From Thereva unica (lineage: Eukaryota > Arthropoda > Insecta > Diptera > Therevidae), in assembly GCA_949987705.1 (NCBI GenBank), contig OX465283.1:7854207-7918206 (forward strand): a stretch of 64,000 nt of DNA, read 5' to 3'. This document shows, piece by piece, positions 25,862-37,500 of the stretch. Every line of letters begins with the position of its first letter. Positions within the stretch are counted from its first letter, which is position 1. A program made the position numbers and the translations under genes. The notes under the pieces were generated by a model. The model was given only the letters and a program-made list of their open reading frames with translations, was not told the DNA's origin and ran no database searches.

Positions 25862-26197
25862 TTGAAGTTCATCCCGGAATTTCCAGTATTTGCTATTATC
25901 GTCACATGCCCATTGAGTGGGTTTTATAGCCAAGAATGGTATGGTAAAACAGTGTCAACTATAGAAGAATTCGAGTTGGAAACAGCTCATCCTTTACTGC
26001 CCATCTATGACTCTGATGCCACAGAGATAGATAAACAGAATTGGCGTTCTTACTACGAAAACACAAGTCCCAACCAAAAGCTTGGGAAAAAACAAATAAA
26101 GCCAATCCAGTCACATGAGCCATTTGGTTCAAAACTAGCTCTTAGACAATGTTACAAGGAATTCTGGAATCATGTTAGCCCAAATTTGAATCCCTGA
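25862..26197 (+). CDS. Unrecognised open frame or exon, ~100 residues
   Basis: A run of about 100 codons to a stop follows a possible acceptor (ttccag, near 25884). The predicted peptide is acidic in the middle (ELETAHPLLPIYDSDATEID) and Lys/Gln-rich after that. Composition looks more protein-like than the other orphan frames. I recognise no family. It could be a terminal exon, a processed fragment or part of an unlisted transposon. There is no polyadenylation signal I can tie to it. Confidence 0.25.
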   Translation: MKFIPEFPVFAIIVTCPLSGFYSQEWYGKTVSTIEEFELETAHPLLPIYDSDATEIDKQNWRSYYENTSPNQKLGKKQIKPIQSHEPFGSKLALRQCYKEFWNHVSPNLNP

Positions 26198-26341
26198 GAA
26201 GCCTAGTAGAAAGGATCACTATAAAGTTTTGATATCCTAATGTGACATCGCGTCGTTTAGAATAGCTATTGAAGCAGCGTTTGTCAATATTGATAAAATT
26301 ACATTTCGGACACTTCGGCGCGAGAATTTTGGCACTACTTA

Positions 26342-26681
26342 CACGAGGATACTCAAATCTCTGAGCGACTGCAATACTCGGCGACTAAGAGACCCTTCAT
26401 ATGTAATCAGACGACGGCACTCATACGGGGATACTCCAGTCGCGGATATTCGGCAACTGAGCAACCAGTTACTAGGAGACTTGACATGGTAGTCTCCCAG
26501 TAGCTCAGTTGCTTGGTTTTTTCAATGTGCACGACTAGACGTTTTGCATAGTGCACTGAATAAAAAACTGAGATAGGAATTTCAGTCTCGGCAGTGTGAA
26601 GATAACGAGCAACTACAATCGCAAGTCTCTAAGTCTCTGAGTCCCAGTCGCCAAGTATCCGAGATTTGAGTATACCCGCGT
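26342..26681. mobile_element. TIR element, 340 bp, with TTA target duplication
   Basis: The left end reads cacgaggatactcaaatctc and the right end, inverted, acgcgggtatactcaaatctc. The trinucleotide tta flanks both sides (26339-26341 and 26682-26684). TWA duplications are typical of PIF/Harbinger elements. Subterminal gactgaga/tctcagtc-like motifs recur inside. It has no coding capacity. Confidence 0.55.
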
Positions 26682-26689
26682 TTACTTGC

Positions 26690-27920
26690 AACCCGAGTAA
26701 AAAATAAAATATGGCTTTACAACGGGCGAACACCAACCGTGATTGAAACAGATTCTTTTTTGGCTCAAAGTTGCCCGTGGAATACCCTTAGGTTAGTTCT
26801 TGGCCATTTAAATCTTTTGGTTTAGTTTGTTCGTCGTGAGGCCGTATGTGCTTCCATTAAAAATTGTTAAAAATTCTACGGCCATCATATCCCCCTTAAA
26901 AAGTCAAGCGGCCGTTGTTCGCCCGCGGTAAGCCCATTTTTTATTTTTAATCGGGAATATTTCACCCTTAATTAACAATTTGCTTATAAATTCTGTTTCT
27001 CTTTGAATTTTGGTGGCGTGTAGAAAATGGTGTAGAAATCTGTTCAATAGGCAGTGCAAGCTTGCGTACATATATACCTTTACCTGTTTTACAAATTTCC
27101 AAATTAAAAAAGTAATATTTTGCCACTTGTAACGATTTCCCCCACGAACCCCGAAAGCAATTGCCGCCCAACAACCTTCCAGATAAATGATTTACGATTT
27201 CTATAAAACTATCGATTTATCGATTTTCCCATTACAGTCACCGGCATTTCCCCGTGCCACTTCACCTTGAAACAGTCGCCGCCATACACATTTTCCGGTA
27301 TCTTAAATTTCCCTTGAAATCCATTAGGAAACATTGCATTGTGCCTTTGGTACCTTAATGTCTTTTGTGAGGCGGGCGTCGCATTACGGGTGGGTCCTTA
27401 AAAGGACCCTTGATGTAGGTCTACGTCTCTCATGGAATTGATCTCGATTTGCCATATTGAAGGGGCGGACAGCACCATTTTGTTAATACGCCTCGCTCAA
27501 GCTGAAGACCTGTGTATGTTTGCTAAAACCTGCCATTGGCAAGCACACATTTTTCAGGTATGATTTAAGAGGGTCGTTGTCATGAGTTTTCATTTTTCTG
27601 TGTGTGATGCCAGCCCCGGCTAAACCCGCACTCGCTCATTCACTCAGTCACTTTCATGGAATGACATTAATGGATGGCATGTTGAGGTTTCTGTTTACAG
27701 CTGAAAGGATTGATTTTTCCTGGTACCTGGGGTTAATTTAATTTGTTCAAGGCTCCTTGGAAGTGCGTTCTAGCAACTCTCTCCAAGGAACGTGATTTAT
27801 TGGAATTAGTTCCGCCAGAGATCTTCTTCTACCTTTTATTTTTGTGGAATTGTTTTTCTTTTCTCGTTTTAAACTGAATCCAAAACAACACGTTTCAATT
27901 TTCCAATTATTTCTCTTTTA
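26690..27920. other. Noncoding stretch before the first visible Syt exon
   Basis: No coding exon is seen. The last bases before 27922 form a pyrimidine-rich acceptor (ttctcttttag). So at least the 3' part is intron of the synaptotagmin gene. Confidence 0.6.
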
Positions 27921-27921
27921 G

Positions 27922-28504
27922 TGGTACCCGCTGTACTTGGTTTAACAGCGGCAGCAATACTTGCGGTAACAGCCTGTTTCTGCGGCAGACGAATCCGTGC
28001 TCGAAACAAGAAGGCGAATCACGATGCATCACTACCATTTCAACCAACACGACGTCCGACTGCAGTTCGTTCCCCCAGTGGGCAACCACCACATTATCTG
28101 AAGAAATCACCATCACCAACAGCCCCTAAGCCGCCGCCAGGAACACTGCAGGCGCCATTGGAGCAATCTCCCCCTGGCGCACAGACAATTAAGTTCGTCG
28201 AGGAGAACGAGATAAAACCGAAAACAATTATAAACGAGCCCAAGACTCCGGAGCTAGAGAGTCCTGACGGTCCTGACGACAATGAATACGGAAAATTGGG
28301 CACCATTGTCTTCAAATTGCGGTACTTGACTGAAAGGAACGCTCTGGTTGTTTCCATAGTCAGATGCCGAGGACTTCCTGGAAAGCCGGGTCCTTCTGGT
28401 ACCGGAGACATACCATCGGGAATGAATGGAAAAACCCAGACTGCAACCGATCCCTACGTGAAGCTTCAACTTTTGCCAGAGAAACAGCACAAAGTTAAGA
28501 CCAG
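27922..28504 (+). CDS. Sytalpha: Syt exon: transmembrane segment, Pro-rich linker, first half of C2A
   Basis: The acceptor is ttttag at 27916-27921 and the donor gtaagc at 28505. The single hydrophobic helix is followed by [10 protein letters not shown], a stop-transfer cluster placing the rest in the cytosol. The linker of about 75 residues is Pro/Ser-rich ([13 protein letters not shown]). C2A begins near [19 protein letters not shown]. In calcium loop 1 the usual short D-x5-D segment is replaced by a longer Gly/Ser/Pro-rich insert before [11 protein letters not shown]. The exon ends in phase 2 (AG|G, an Arg codon). Confidence 0.88.
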
Positions 28505-31500
28505 GTAAGCGAGGCTATTTTCAACACTTTTGTTAACTATTTAAGGAGTCAAAGTGCAAGTTTTCAGGTATTATTCAATTTCTATGGAAATTCTCCAAAG
28601 CAACCCCAATCAGGGCAAAATCAAATTCCAAGATTTTGAAGGTAACATGGGCGGTGTGGGAAAAGTGGTTATGCAACATGGAAGATTTGCCATTTATAGA
28701 AAATCGAATCAATGGGCCTCTATGGTCATTCATAATTTTGTGCTCTTTATTTATAGAGTTCTCCATGACTTTTTGACAGCTGCCTTTACGGAATATTTCG
28801 AGTTTGTTTAGCTTCCCTTCAAGACATTCCAAATAGAAATCTTACAGTATTTTTCTTCTTCTTCTTCTGTGGTATTGGGCCAAATGACGTACACCTGTGG
28901 TTGAAAGTAACTATTTGGTGTCTAGACTTATCACTCTACTGAATATGGACCTCTCATTATAGATTACCACGCCCATAATCCATGTAAAATACTAGTCCAT
29001 CCTACGATATCTTAGGAAAGGTCCAGTATACCTTATCTTGTATATCCAAGGAAGGAGACTCCAATTTTGAGATCGTTTTCAGCTTGAGAGCGCAGCAAAT
29101 ACGGCTTCCATGTCTACGATAGTAGACATCGGTGTGGGTACGCACCCAGAGAATAAAATCAGATTCATACTGACTAGACAAGCTCTACATGACGTTCAAG
29201 TCCACACACGGTACGAGCCGTACAACCATTACTTCCTTTCCTCAAAAAGGTCCTCACCAGACCTTATCATAATGCTCCAAGATGTTCTCAGGTGTTAACT
29301 GCGACTGCTTCCAGCACAGTCCGTCTTCTTTATCGTCCTATGACCTCCATGGTTACTCAGAAGCGTGAGGTAGTAACTCTCTTCCCAATGTCAGCCACTA
29401 TCCACATCTCGTATGAGTCTATGGTTCCATCGTGGACCATGTTGCGATGGACTGGCTGCGCGCCAAAGCTTGTTGCATCTTCTTGGGCTCCTCTCTTGCA
29501 TATTCCGGGCGGTACAACCTATTGCCCTCCAATGCAAGAATATCAGTGGGGATCATTCCTGTTATCACTTATGCTGCTTCGACGGGCGTAGTCGCACGTT
29601 CAGTCTAATGTCGCTGCACACAATAGTACCGAACTAACCACTCTTGTGATGAGGAGGCGTCGGCTTGGCCTCGGGCTCCTTATATTAAGCAGTATCCTCG
29701 TGAATTTTAACTTGATTTCGGAAGCTTTTTCATTCATTACTTCTATTACCTAAGTGCGGGCTGCGAGCGGATGACCTAGTCACCTGGTTTCACCACTATC
29801 TTCTTCTTTAACGGCTCTACAACCTGGACTCTCGCAACTGTTCCCTCCACCGGTTCCGATTCTGAGCCGATATCATCCAGTTTGGCATCCCAAAGCTTTG
29901 AGCGTCCTGGTGTAAGCCATCCTTCCAGCGGAGGTTGGGTCGCCTCCGCTGTCGCGCCTCATAGGTCTGCAAAGAACTTTTCGATCAGGCTCATCTTCAC
30001 TCATACGAGCTAGATGCCCTGCCCACCAGAGCCTACCGAGCTTTATTTTCTTTACAAAATCTCTGGGGTCGTCCATTAATTATGTGAGGCGTTTAGGGGG
30101 AGGGGGTCGAGCCGAATCTCACCCAATCTGGTGAGGAGAGGGAGTGTTTCGGCAAATATCACGTAATTATTTTTTTAAAAACCAAACAGTGTAAAATTGC
30201 GAGAAAATTGGGATAAATTAAGTAGAACATGTTTCTCGGCTAAATATCCCCATTCGCTTAAAGGCCGCCGGTAGGCAGTGGCCTGTCAGACCAGGTCAGC
30301 CGGCACGAATAAGCTTGATTCAGTCTAACTGAGGGATGATACTTCAAGTATCCGCCTGACAGGACATGGCATGCAGGTGAAGTCATGATTCTCTACAGAT
30401 ACACAGACGAAAACGACTGCTTAGAATAGCAGGTTATTAATTCAAGTGCAAAAATGTTCATGGCCTCAACGAAAGCTTCAAGGCCGCTTCAGCCTCACGC
30501 CGCGAGCACCCGCAAACAAGCGTAAACGCGAGTGTGGATGGTTTTCACGACTAGCTCGCGCCTTGCTTTCCGTTCCGAGTGGATACGGCATGAATTCTTG
30601 CCGTCAATTCACGGCTTGAGAGTGATTAGAAGTTAGATCTTCCCCGAACTGACGCTTAAAGAGAATTTTGTCAGTTTTCTTGAACTGCAGGCCCCATACA
30701 GTTGGCAGCCAGCGAGTGTATAGTGATATTTGGCCTCAAGGTAAAAACTTTCAGGCCACGCCAACTGCCGGCGACCTGTGAGTGGAGCCTTAAGATATGG
30801 ATAAATCCTACACAAAAATTTGTTGTCGATTGTTTAGCCCCCACCGGCTAGCCAAACGCGCGTCTCGTCGAATGCTGCAAAGTACGAGCCAAGTATAATA
30901 TACTGACCCGCGAAAAGCATGGGGCGCTAACGAAAATTTCCAGTATTAGGTAAAGGGCGCTCTAGGCTTTTTAACATTTAAGTAAGTGGCTGCAGCAATA
31001 AAAACTTTACATTCAAAATTATTTTTTACTTTTTCGTTCATTTTAAAACAAAAGCGTAGTTTTTAGTTTGAGAAATTCAAGGGGAATAAAGTTATCGTCC
31101 GAAAAACACTTCGCTTCAAAAATAGTACTCGTCTCAAAAATAGTTCTAAATGTTCAGGCTTGGCAGCAACTATATCCTTCGAGTTCCACTAGGACACTTA
31201 AAAGATAAAAGTCCTTAGAATTATAGCGAAACTACTTCTGCAGTACTTCTAATTCTACCGTAGTGTCGTAAACTTTAGATTAAATTAATGGTTTGTCCTT
31301 CTGGCTAGTTTCATTTATTTAAGTTCCACATTAAAGTTCCACACCATAAAGCACACTTTCGTAAACGATGCCTGTCAATGGTGTTGCCATCCTTACCCAA
31401 AAAATTGTGTTTATTGTGAAACTTGAGTAATTGTTTCCTTAAATTTTAACATGGACTACGCAGTTATGTATATTTGAAAGATAATTTTAAATATGGAATC

Positions 31501-34500
31501 GGATTTCGTTTCACGTCAAATTGGATTCAATTTCAACATTAAAATTTATTCCGTTCTTTTTTTAGATATATATGTGTATTGGAAAAAAATATCGAAGTGA
31601 GATCAGAAATATGCACCAAAAATACAATTTCAACCCACAGTAGAGCATAATAAACCACCCACATGGCATCAGCCGAATTGTAGCAAATACACCCAGATGT
31701 CCTTCGCCTCCGTGAAGATCCCCAACGCGTGCTCCCCCCAGTAAAGGACTCCTGATTTTAATAAATACTGATGAAAATAAACTTTCTCGAGATAATTCCC
31801 CCCCTTTACCTCGTTCTCTGGAAACTGTGCAAAAGTCGAAATTTTGAAAAGAGCAAGGTCAAACAACAAAAACAAACATACGCGATGTTTCCCTTTCTTA
31901 GAGGGTATGAAACTTGTTCAAGGGTGAAAAAGGTAAAAACTGTATCGATTAATTTCGCCCCCGCAGAAAGCACTTATTACAATTTTTTTTTTGTTTTTTT
32001 GTTTTCAGGCAACTTTCAAAGTACTTCTTCTTCGCCTTTGTTTGCATTTGTTGACGGTTATGGATAAAATCCTTTCATCGCACATAAATTTAAAATTTAT
32101 GAGTATTTCGCTAATTTTATTCAGTACAGCGCCAGCATGTACTAGTACATATTTCCCATGTTCGGGGGAGGATTGGCTTGTTTTGTAGATATAAACTTCT
32201 TTTTCGCCTATACAATATTTCTGACATTGTTTGGACGAAGTTCAAATGCTTAATTACTTGAGCACAAACATACACAAACAAGTATGGGGGCAGAATATGT
32301 TTTAAGGAAACATAAGAATTAATATTATTTATTAACTTACTGCGAACTTTTTAGCTGTGTGTACTGCGAGGCTCAACTTTTGCGTTATTATTACTCGCCA
32401 AGACACAACCTAGGAAAGTTTCACAGACCTTGCCATGGAGTTTTTCACTGATTAGAAAAGTTTCCCGAAAGTGGCCCCAGCGGATTAATTTGAGCCCTGA
32501 TAAAATTATTTTTAAATTGGACCTTGCCCTATAGCTGGAGCCAGAAAACGACGACAGGGACGACGTGTATCTTTTGTTTTCATCCCACGAGGAGCCTTGA
32601 TAAATTGGATACACATTAAAGTTCGGCCAAACACTTTTGCACAAAAATGAATCTTAGGAAAATCAAAAAGTGCGCAAGCACACCCAAATTGCCCACGCAA
32701 GCAATTCCTTCCAAACTTTTCCTGCCAAGAGATGACTGGTGTGTACCATCTGGTCTATGTCATTCTAGCTATACTCTACTCTTCTTCTTCTTCTTTGATC
32801 CGTTAGCTGGCGGTCCGAGCGGGACGTCCCCGCAACGGATACGCTGCTGTCGGTGCCGCTGGGTCCCGAACTCTATTCACGATTCGCTTCCATTCTTCTC
32901 GGGTTTTGGCGGTGTCTCGAGCCTCGGTAACTGATAATCTTTGATTCTTTAGGTCGCCCTCGATATTCTTTAGCCAAGTTTTCTTCGGTGCCAATCGCTG
33001 GATTTTCCAGTCTGCGGGACGGTCTCGCCAGAGAAGTTTACGTGGCAAGCGGTTATCATCCATTCGGCAAACATGTCCAAACCACCGTAGTCGACGTTTT
33101 TGCATTTCTTCTTCGATCAGTGTTTGCTGATCGCATCTTTGTCTGACAACCTCATTTCGAAGGCGATCACGGAGTGAGACACGGAGGATCTGCCTCAAAC
33201 ATCGCATTTGGAAGACCTCGAGCTTCTTAACGTCCGCCTTCGTCTGGTCCCAAGTCCAGGGTGTGAAAGGAGGAGGGTTGTCGACCTGCCGAGTCGATCG
33301 TAAAAACTAGGCAAGAAACCGCATGGATACACGAACTAACCATACTCTACTCGGTGTATATAATCCATAAGCCGAAATGATTGAGGGAAATTATAAGAAG
33401 GAAAAAGATATGTGCGGTAATTTCCTCTTTCTCCATTGAAAAGGATATGCCATATGGTTAGACTCGTGTTGTGCCTTCCAGTTGCCGTGCCTTGGGAATA
33501 CCATACCACTCACACATATACCACACACAGATGCCAGATGATTATACACGTAGAATTCCCAAATCCATCACTTCATGTTACATTAACTAAAGTACTTCTG
33601 AGGTATTTTAAGAGATGATTCAAAGAAATATGTGGAATTTTTCTGGGTTGATTTATTGATTTTCTCTCGAGGACGAGCCTGGGAGTTAATACGACAAATA
33701 TTTCCTCCTTACGGGAAGGGCCAAGAGTGTGAGTAATTGCATAGGAGGAGCTTGCCGTATGTTTTTCAATTTATAAACCACTTTATAAATATTATTCCAA
33801 ATTAGTGTGTCAATTACAAAGTGATCTTTGGAACACGTTAATTTGGTGTGGATGCAATGACCTGTGCAATATTCTCTTGCCTTTCTCTTATAGCCTAGTC
33901 TATGCCTGTATAGACTATCACTTGATTACAGCGAAGTAATACAGACAGTTGAGAATTCGAAAACACTTAATTTAATGCAAACATACCAAATATGAAATGA
34001 AAAATTAATTGAAATAAAACACTTTTTTTCTACATATACCTTTTAAGCCACTCTCGTTCAGAAATCAAAAATTCAATCGGAAAAGTTATGATTGGCATTC
34101 ATTAAATTCTTTCTGAAAACCAAAAAAAATTAATATTACTTTTCCTGATTTTGCATTTAATTATTATTTTTTTATTTTTAGCTTTAGCGAACAAATTCAA
34201 TACCTTTACCGGTAATTGAATTGGGTTCAATGAACGAACGAGAGTATCAAAACGGCACAGCACAAAAACGTGACTACTTCAGAAATAGAATTAGTGAAAT
34301 TTAATACAGTTATAACGATCAGGGTGGGTAGTCATCAGCGGAATAGGGTGAATAACATGTAGGATAACATGCACGTGCCGTAACTATTTCGGACTGATGG
34401 ATGTGCGACCATAAACTCCTAGCAGTGACCACCGGTAACCGGTAACTATTCTATGAGAGAGGATAGGCTAATATAATCGGGGTAGTCCCTTCCAAGTAAG

Positions 34501-37500
34501 GGGTCGTCCATTAATTACGTGAGGCGTTTAGGGGGGGGGGGGCGGAGGGAGAGGGTCGAGCCGAATCTCACCCAATCTCACGCGGAGAGGGGGGGATATC
34601 ACGTAATTTTTTCCACAAAAAACAGTGCAAAATTGCTAGAACACTGGGTTAAACTAAGTAAAGCAATATAGACCAGACATTCCTTCGGCAGGCCAGGTCG
34701 GCAGGCACTCAGTCTGACTGATTGATGAGGACTTCAGGTATCCGCCTATTCTATGAAATACCAAGCTTAGGAGTTACCCTTTATACTACCAGTCCGTCAT
34801 GTCGTTCAGTTCATGGTGCAGTAATGTCTAGAAGTAAGCTTGGTTTGAAAAAGAGAAGAGAATAGAAAATGTTAGAGGGAGTCTGGAGGATGTAGAAGAA
34901 AATAACGATGAGCCTCACGTTAGAACTCTAAGGTGTTGTACGAGTTCGGAAATACTCACAGCAGGAGATTATTCCACAGTCGAGTTGTTCTATTCATAAA
35001 CGATCTTCTAGACTGTATTGTGCGCGAACGGGGGGCTGTAGGGTATAGGGGTGAGCCGAGTGGGCTAGTCTTGTGTTGCGGGAAAAATATTGCCGTGCAG
35101 GCAGGAGGTCCTGAATTTCAGTGGAATAGTCGCTATGGTAATAGCGATAGAGTATGGAGAGGGCTGCTACATTCCTACAGTGGCTTAAGGTGTCTATGAA
35201 GGCGCGAAAGGGGCGATCACCAATGAGTTTGAGGGCACGATTTTGTACCTTGTCGTACCTTGCCAAGGTGGTTTTTGGGGCGCCTGCCCAGATATACGAG
35301 TTGTATTCAAGGCGGGCCGAATGAAGGAATTGTAGATTGCAGCCAAGGTGGCTGGCTGGAGGAGGAACTTGCATCTCTTGAGAAATCCAAGGCGAGGCTT
35401 GCTTGGCGATTTGGAATATGTGATCATTCCATCGCAGATCCTCCGTTAAAGTTACCCCTAGGATGTTGAGAGTTGAGTCAGCCGTTAGATTCTCTTTATG
35501 CACTGAGAAGGGAGAAGGGTTGGTGCAATTTTTGTTGGAGATCAGACAGTACTTCGTTTTCGTGGCGTTAAATTCAACACGATTCATTTCGCCCCAATGA
35601 AGAATCGATTTGATATCCCGGTTGATCGAAGTGGACATCAGTTGACGGTGGTAAAAACAAGGTCTGGCACGTGCTTGTCTTATATTGTCGAAGGAGTAAG
35701 AGAAATGCAATGTACCGTCATTGGCGAAGTAGTGAAGTAGGTTGGAGGGGATTGAGAGCAAATCATTAATAAAGATTAGAAAAAGTGCGGGTGGGAGAAT
35801 TGACCCCTGGGGAACTCCGGCCGAAATGGCATTGGGGTTGGATTCGACGTCATTCAATACTACCTTGATTGAACGGCCAGAAAGGAACCTCTTAATCAGT
35901 TCCTTAGAACTAAGTGTATACCAATAGCTTGGAGTTTATTCAACAGAGGTGGAATACTCTGTCAAAAGCCTTTGAGATATCTGAAGCAACCAGACCAGCA
36001 TTGGGTAGAAAAGAATTTATACGAACGCCAGAAAGTAGCATAGTAGCCCCTCGATTGTTTAGCCGTCACCGGCCAGCCAAACACGCGACTCTACGAATGC
36101 TACGAAATTTTCAAGTTTCTCAACGAAAAATTCCACGATGTACATATAGATACAGTGAGAGCTCTTCCATTATTTTGAGGATATCCTTACTTCCGCACGA
36201 TAGTAAACAGATTCAGAATATGACCAAAAAGTTTACCCAATGTAGAATATCGGCTTCAGAAGTGGGCAAAATGCCTTGTCATCAATATGTTTCTCGATTC
36301 AGCGTATCCCTTGATCATAACACGCAATTAGAACCTAAATCATAAATTATTTAGCGAAATCATCAAACTCTTGAGTAGACACCGTACAAATACAATATTC
36401 ACCTACACGTTTGGAATTTGAGACTGACCAACTTTATTTCCATTCCGTCAGACAATCCACTACAATAGAACACTCCGAATTCCTTATTCATCTTCGTTCT
36501 AATCTACAAAACTTCAAGCTAATGTTTCCTGGGCAATAAGGTACATCTGTCCAAAAGGATGCTTACTATACTACAGCACTCGAATTTTGACAATTGTTGA
36601 ATATGGGCTTGTATTGAATGAGACTCACAAAACTCTTAAAATTCTTGCACCAAAAAACTCCATTATATCTATATTAAACATAATAAATCTTTACCTCGCT
36701 ATAACTTCACCTTTTTTCCCCATTCTTGCAGGGTTGTCCGAAACACCAGAAATCCCATTTACGACGAAGACTTCACTTTCTACGGTCTGAACCTGCAAGA
36801 ACTTGGATCAATGTCACTTCACTTCGTTGTCCTAAGCTTCGATCGATATTCACGAGATGACGTTATTGGCGAAGTTGTCTGTCCATTGTCCAGTGTTGAT
36901 CTTAGCCAAATTGAAAACCAACAGATCGCTTTAAGCAAAGAAATCCAACCCAGAAGTCTCAAGATACGCGCTCAAGGACGTGGCGAACTGCTAATCTCGC
37001 TCTGCTGGCAGCCAGCTGCAGCACGACTCACAGTTGTACTGCTGAAGGCACGAAATTTGCCAAGGATGGATGTGACAGGATTGGCTGATCCTTATGTGAA
37101 GATTTATCTCTTATATAATGGACAGAGAATCGCAAAGAAAAAGACACATGTAAAGAAGAGGACATTAAGTCCGGTATTCAATGAGAGTTTCGCTTTTGAT
37201 ATCCCAACTACAGAGGTAACACTTTTCTATATTTTAAATGGCATATTCTTACTTTTTTATTTTTAGGGTTCTGGAGCGTCATTAGAGGGTGTTTCATTAG
37301 AGTTGATGCTTTTAGATTGGGATCGAGTGACCAAAAATGAGGTGAGTACAACCATTTAAGGAATAATATAAGAAAAGACAATTCGATTTTATGCAAAACT
37401 ATGCGTTTTCCGGGTCCCAACTATGCACATGTATTTTCCATCTACCGAGAAGTTTTAGAACTTTCTTGGACTTTCTAAAGCGTTAAGCCACAGCCTGGAT

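Noticed and set aside
35742..36345. Plus-strand frames at the CR1/Jockey relic
   Set aside because: Antisense shadows of the minus-strand reverse transcriptase or intronic noise.
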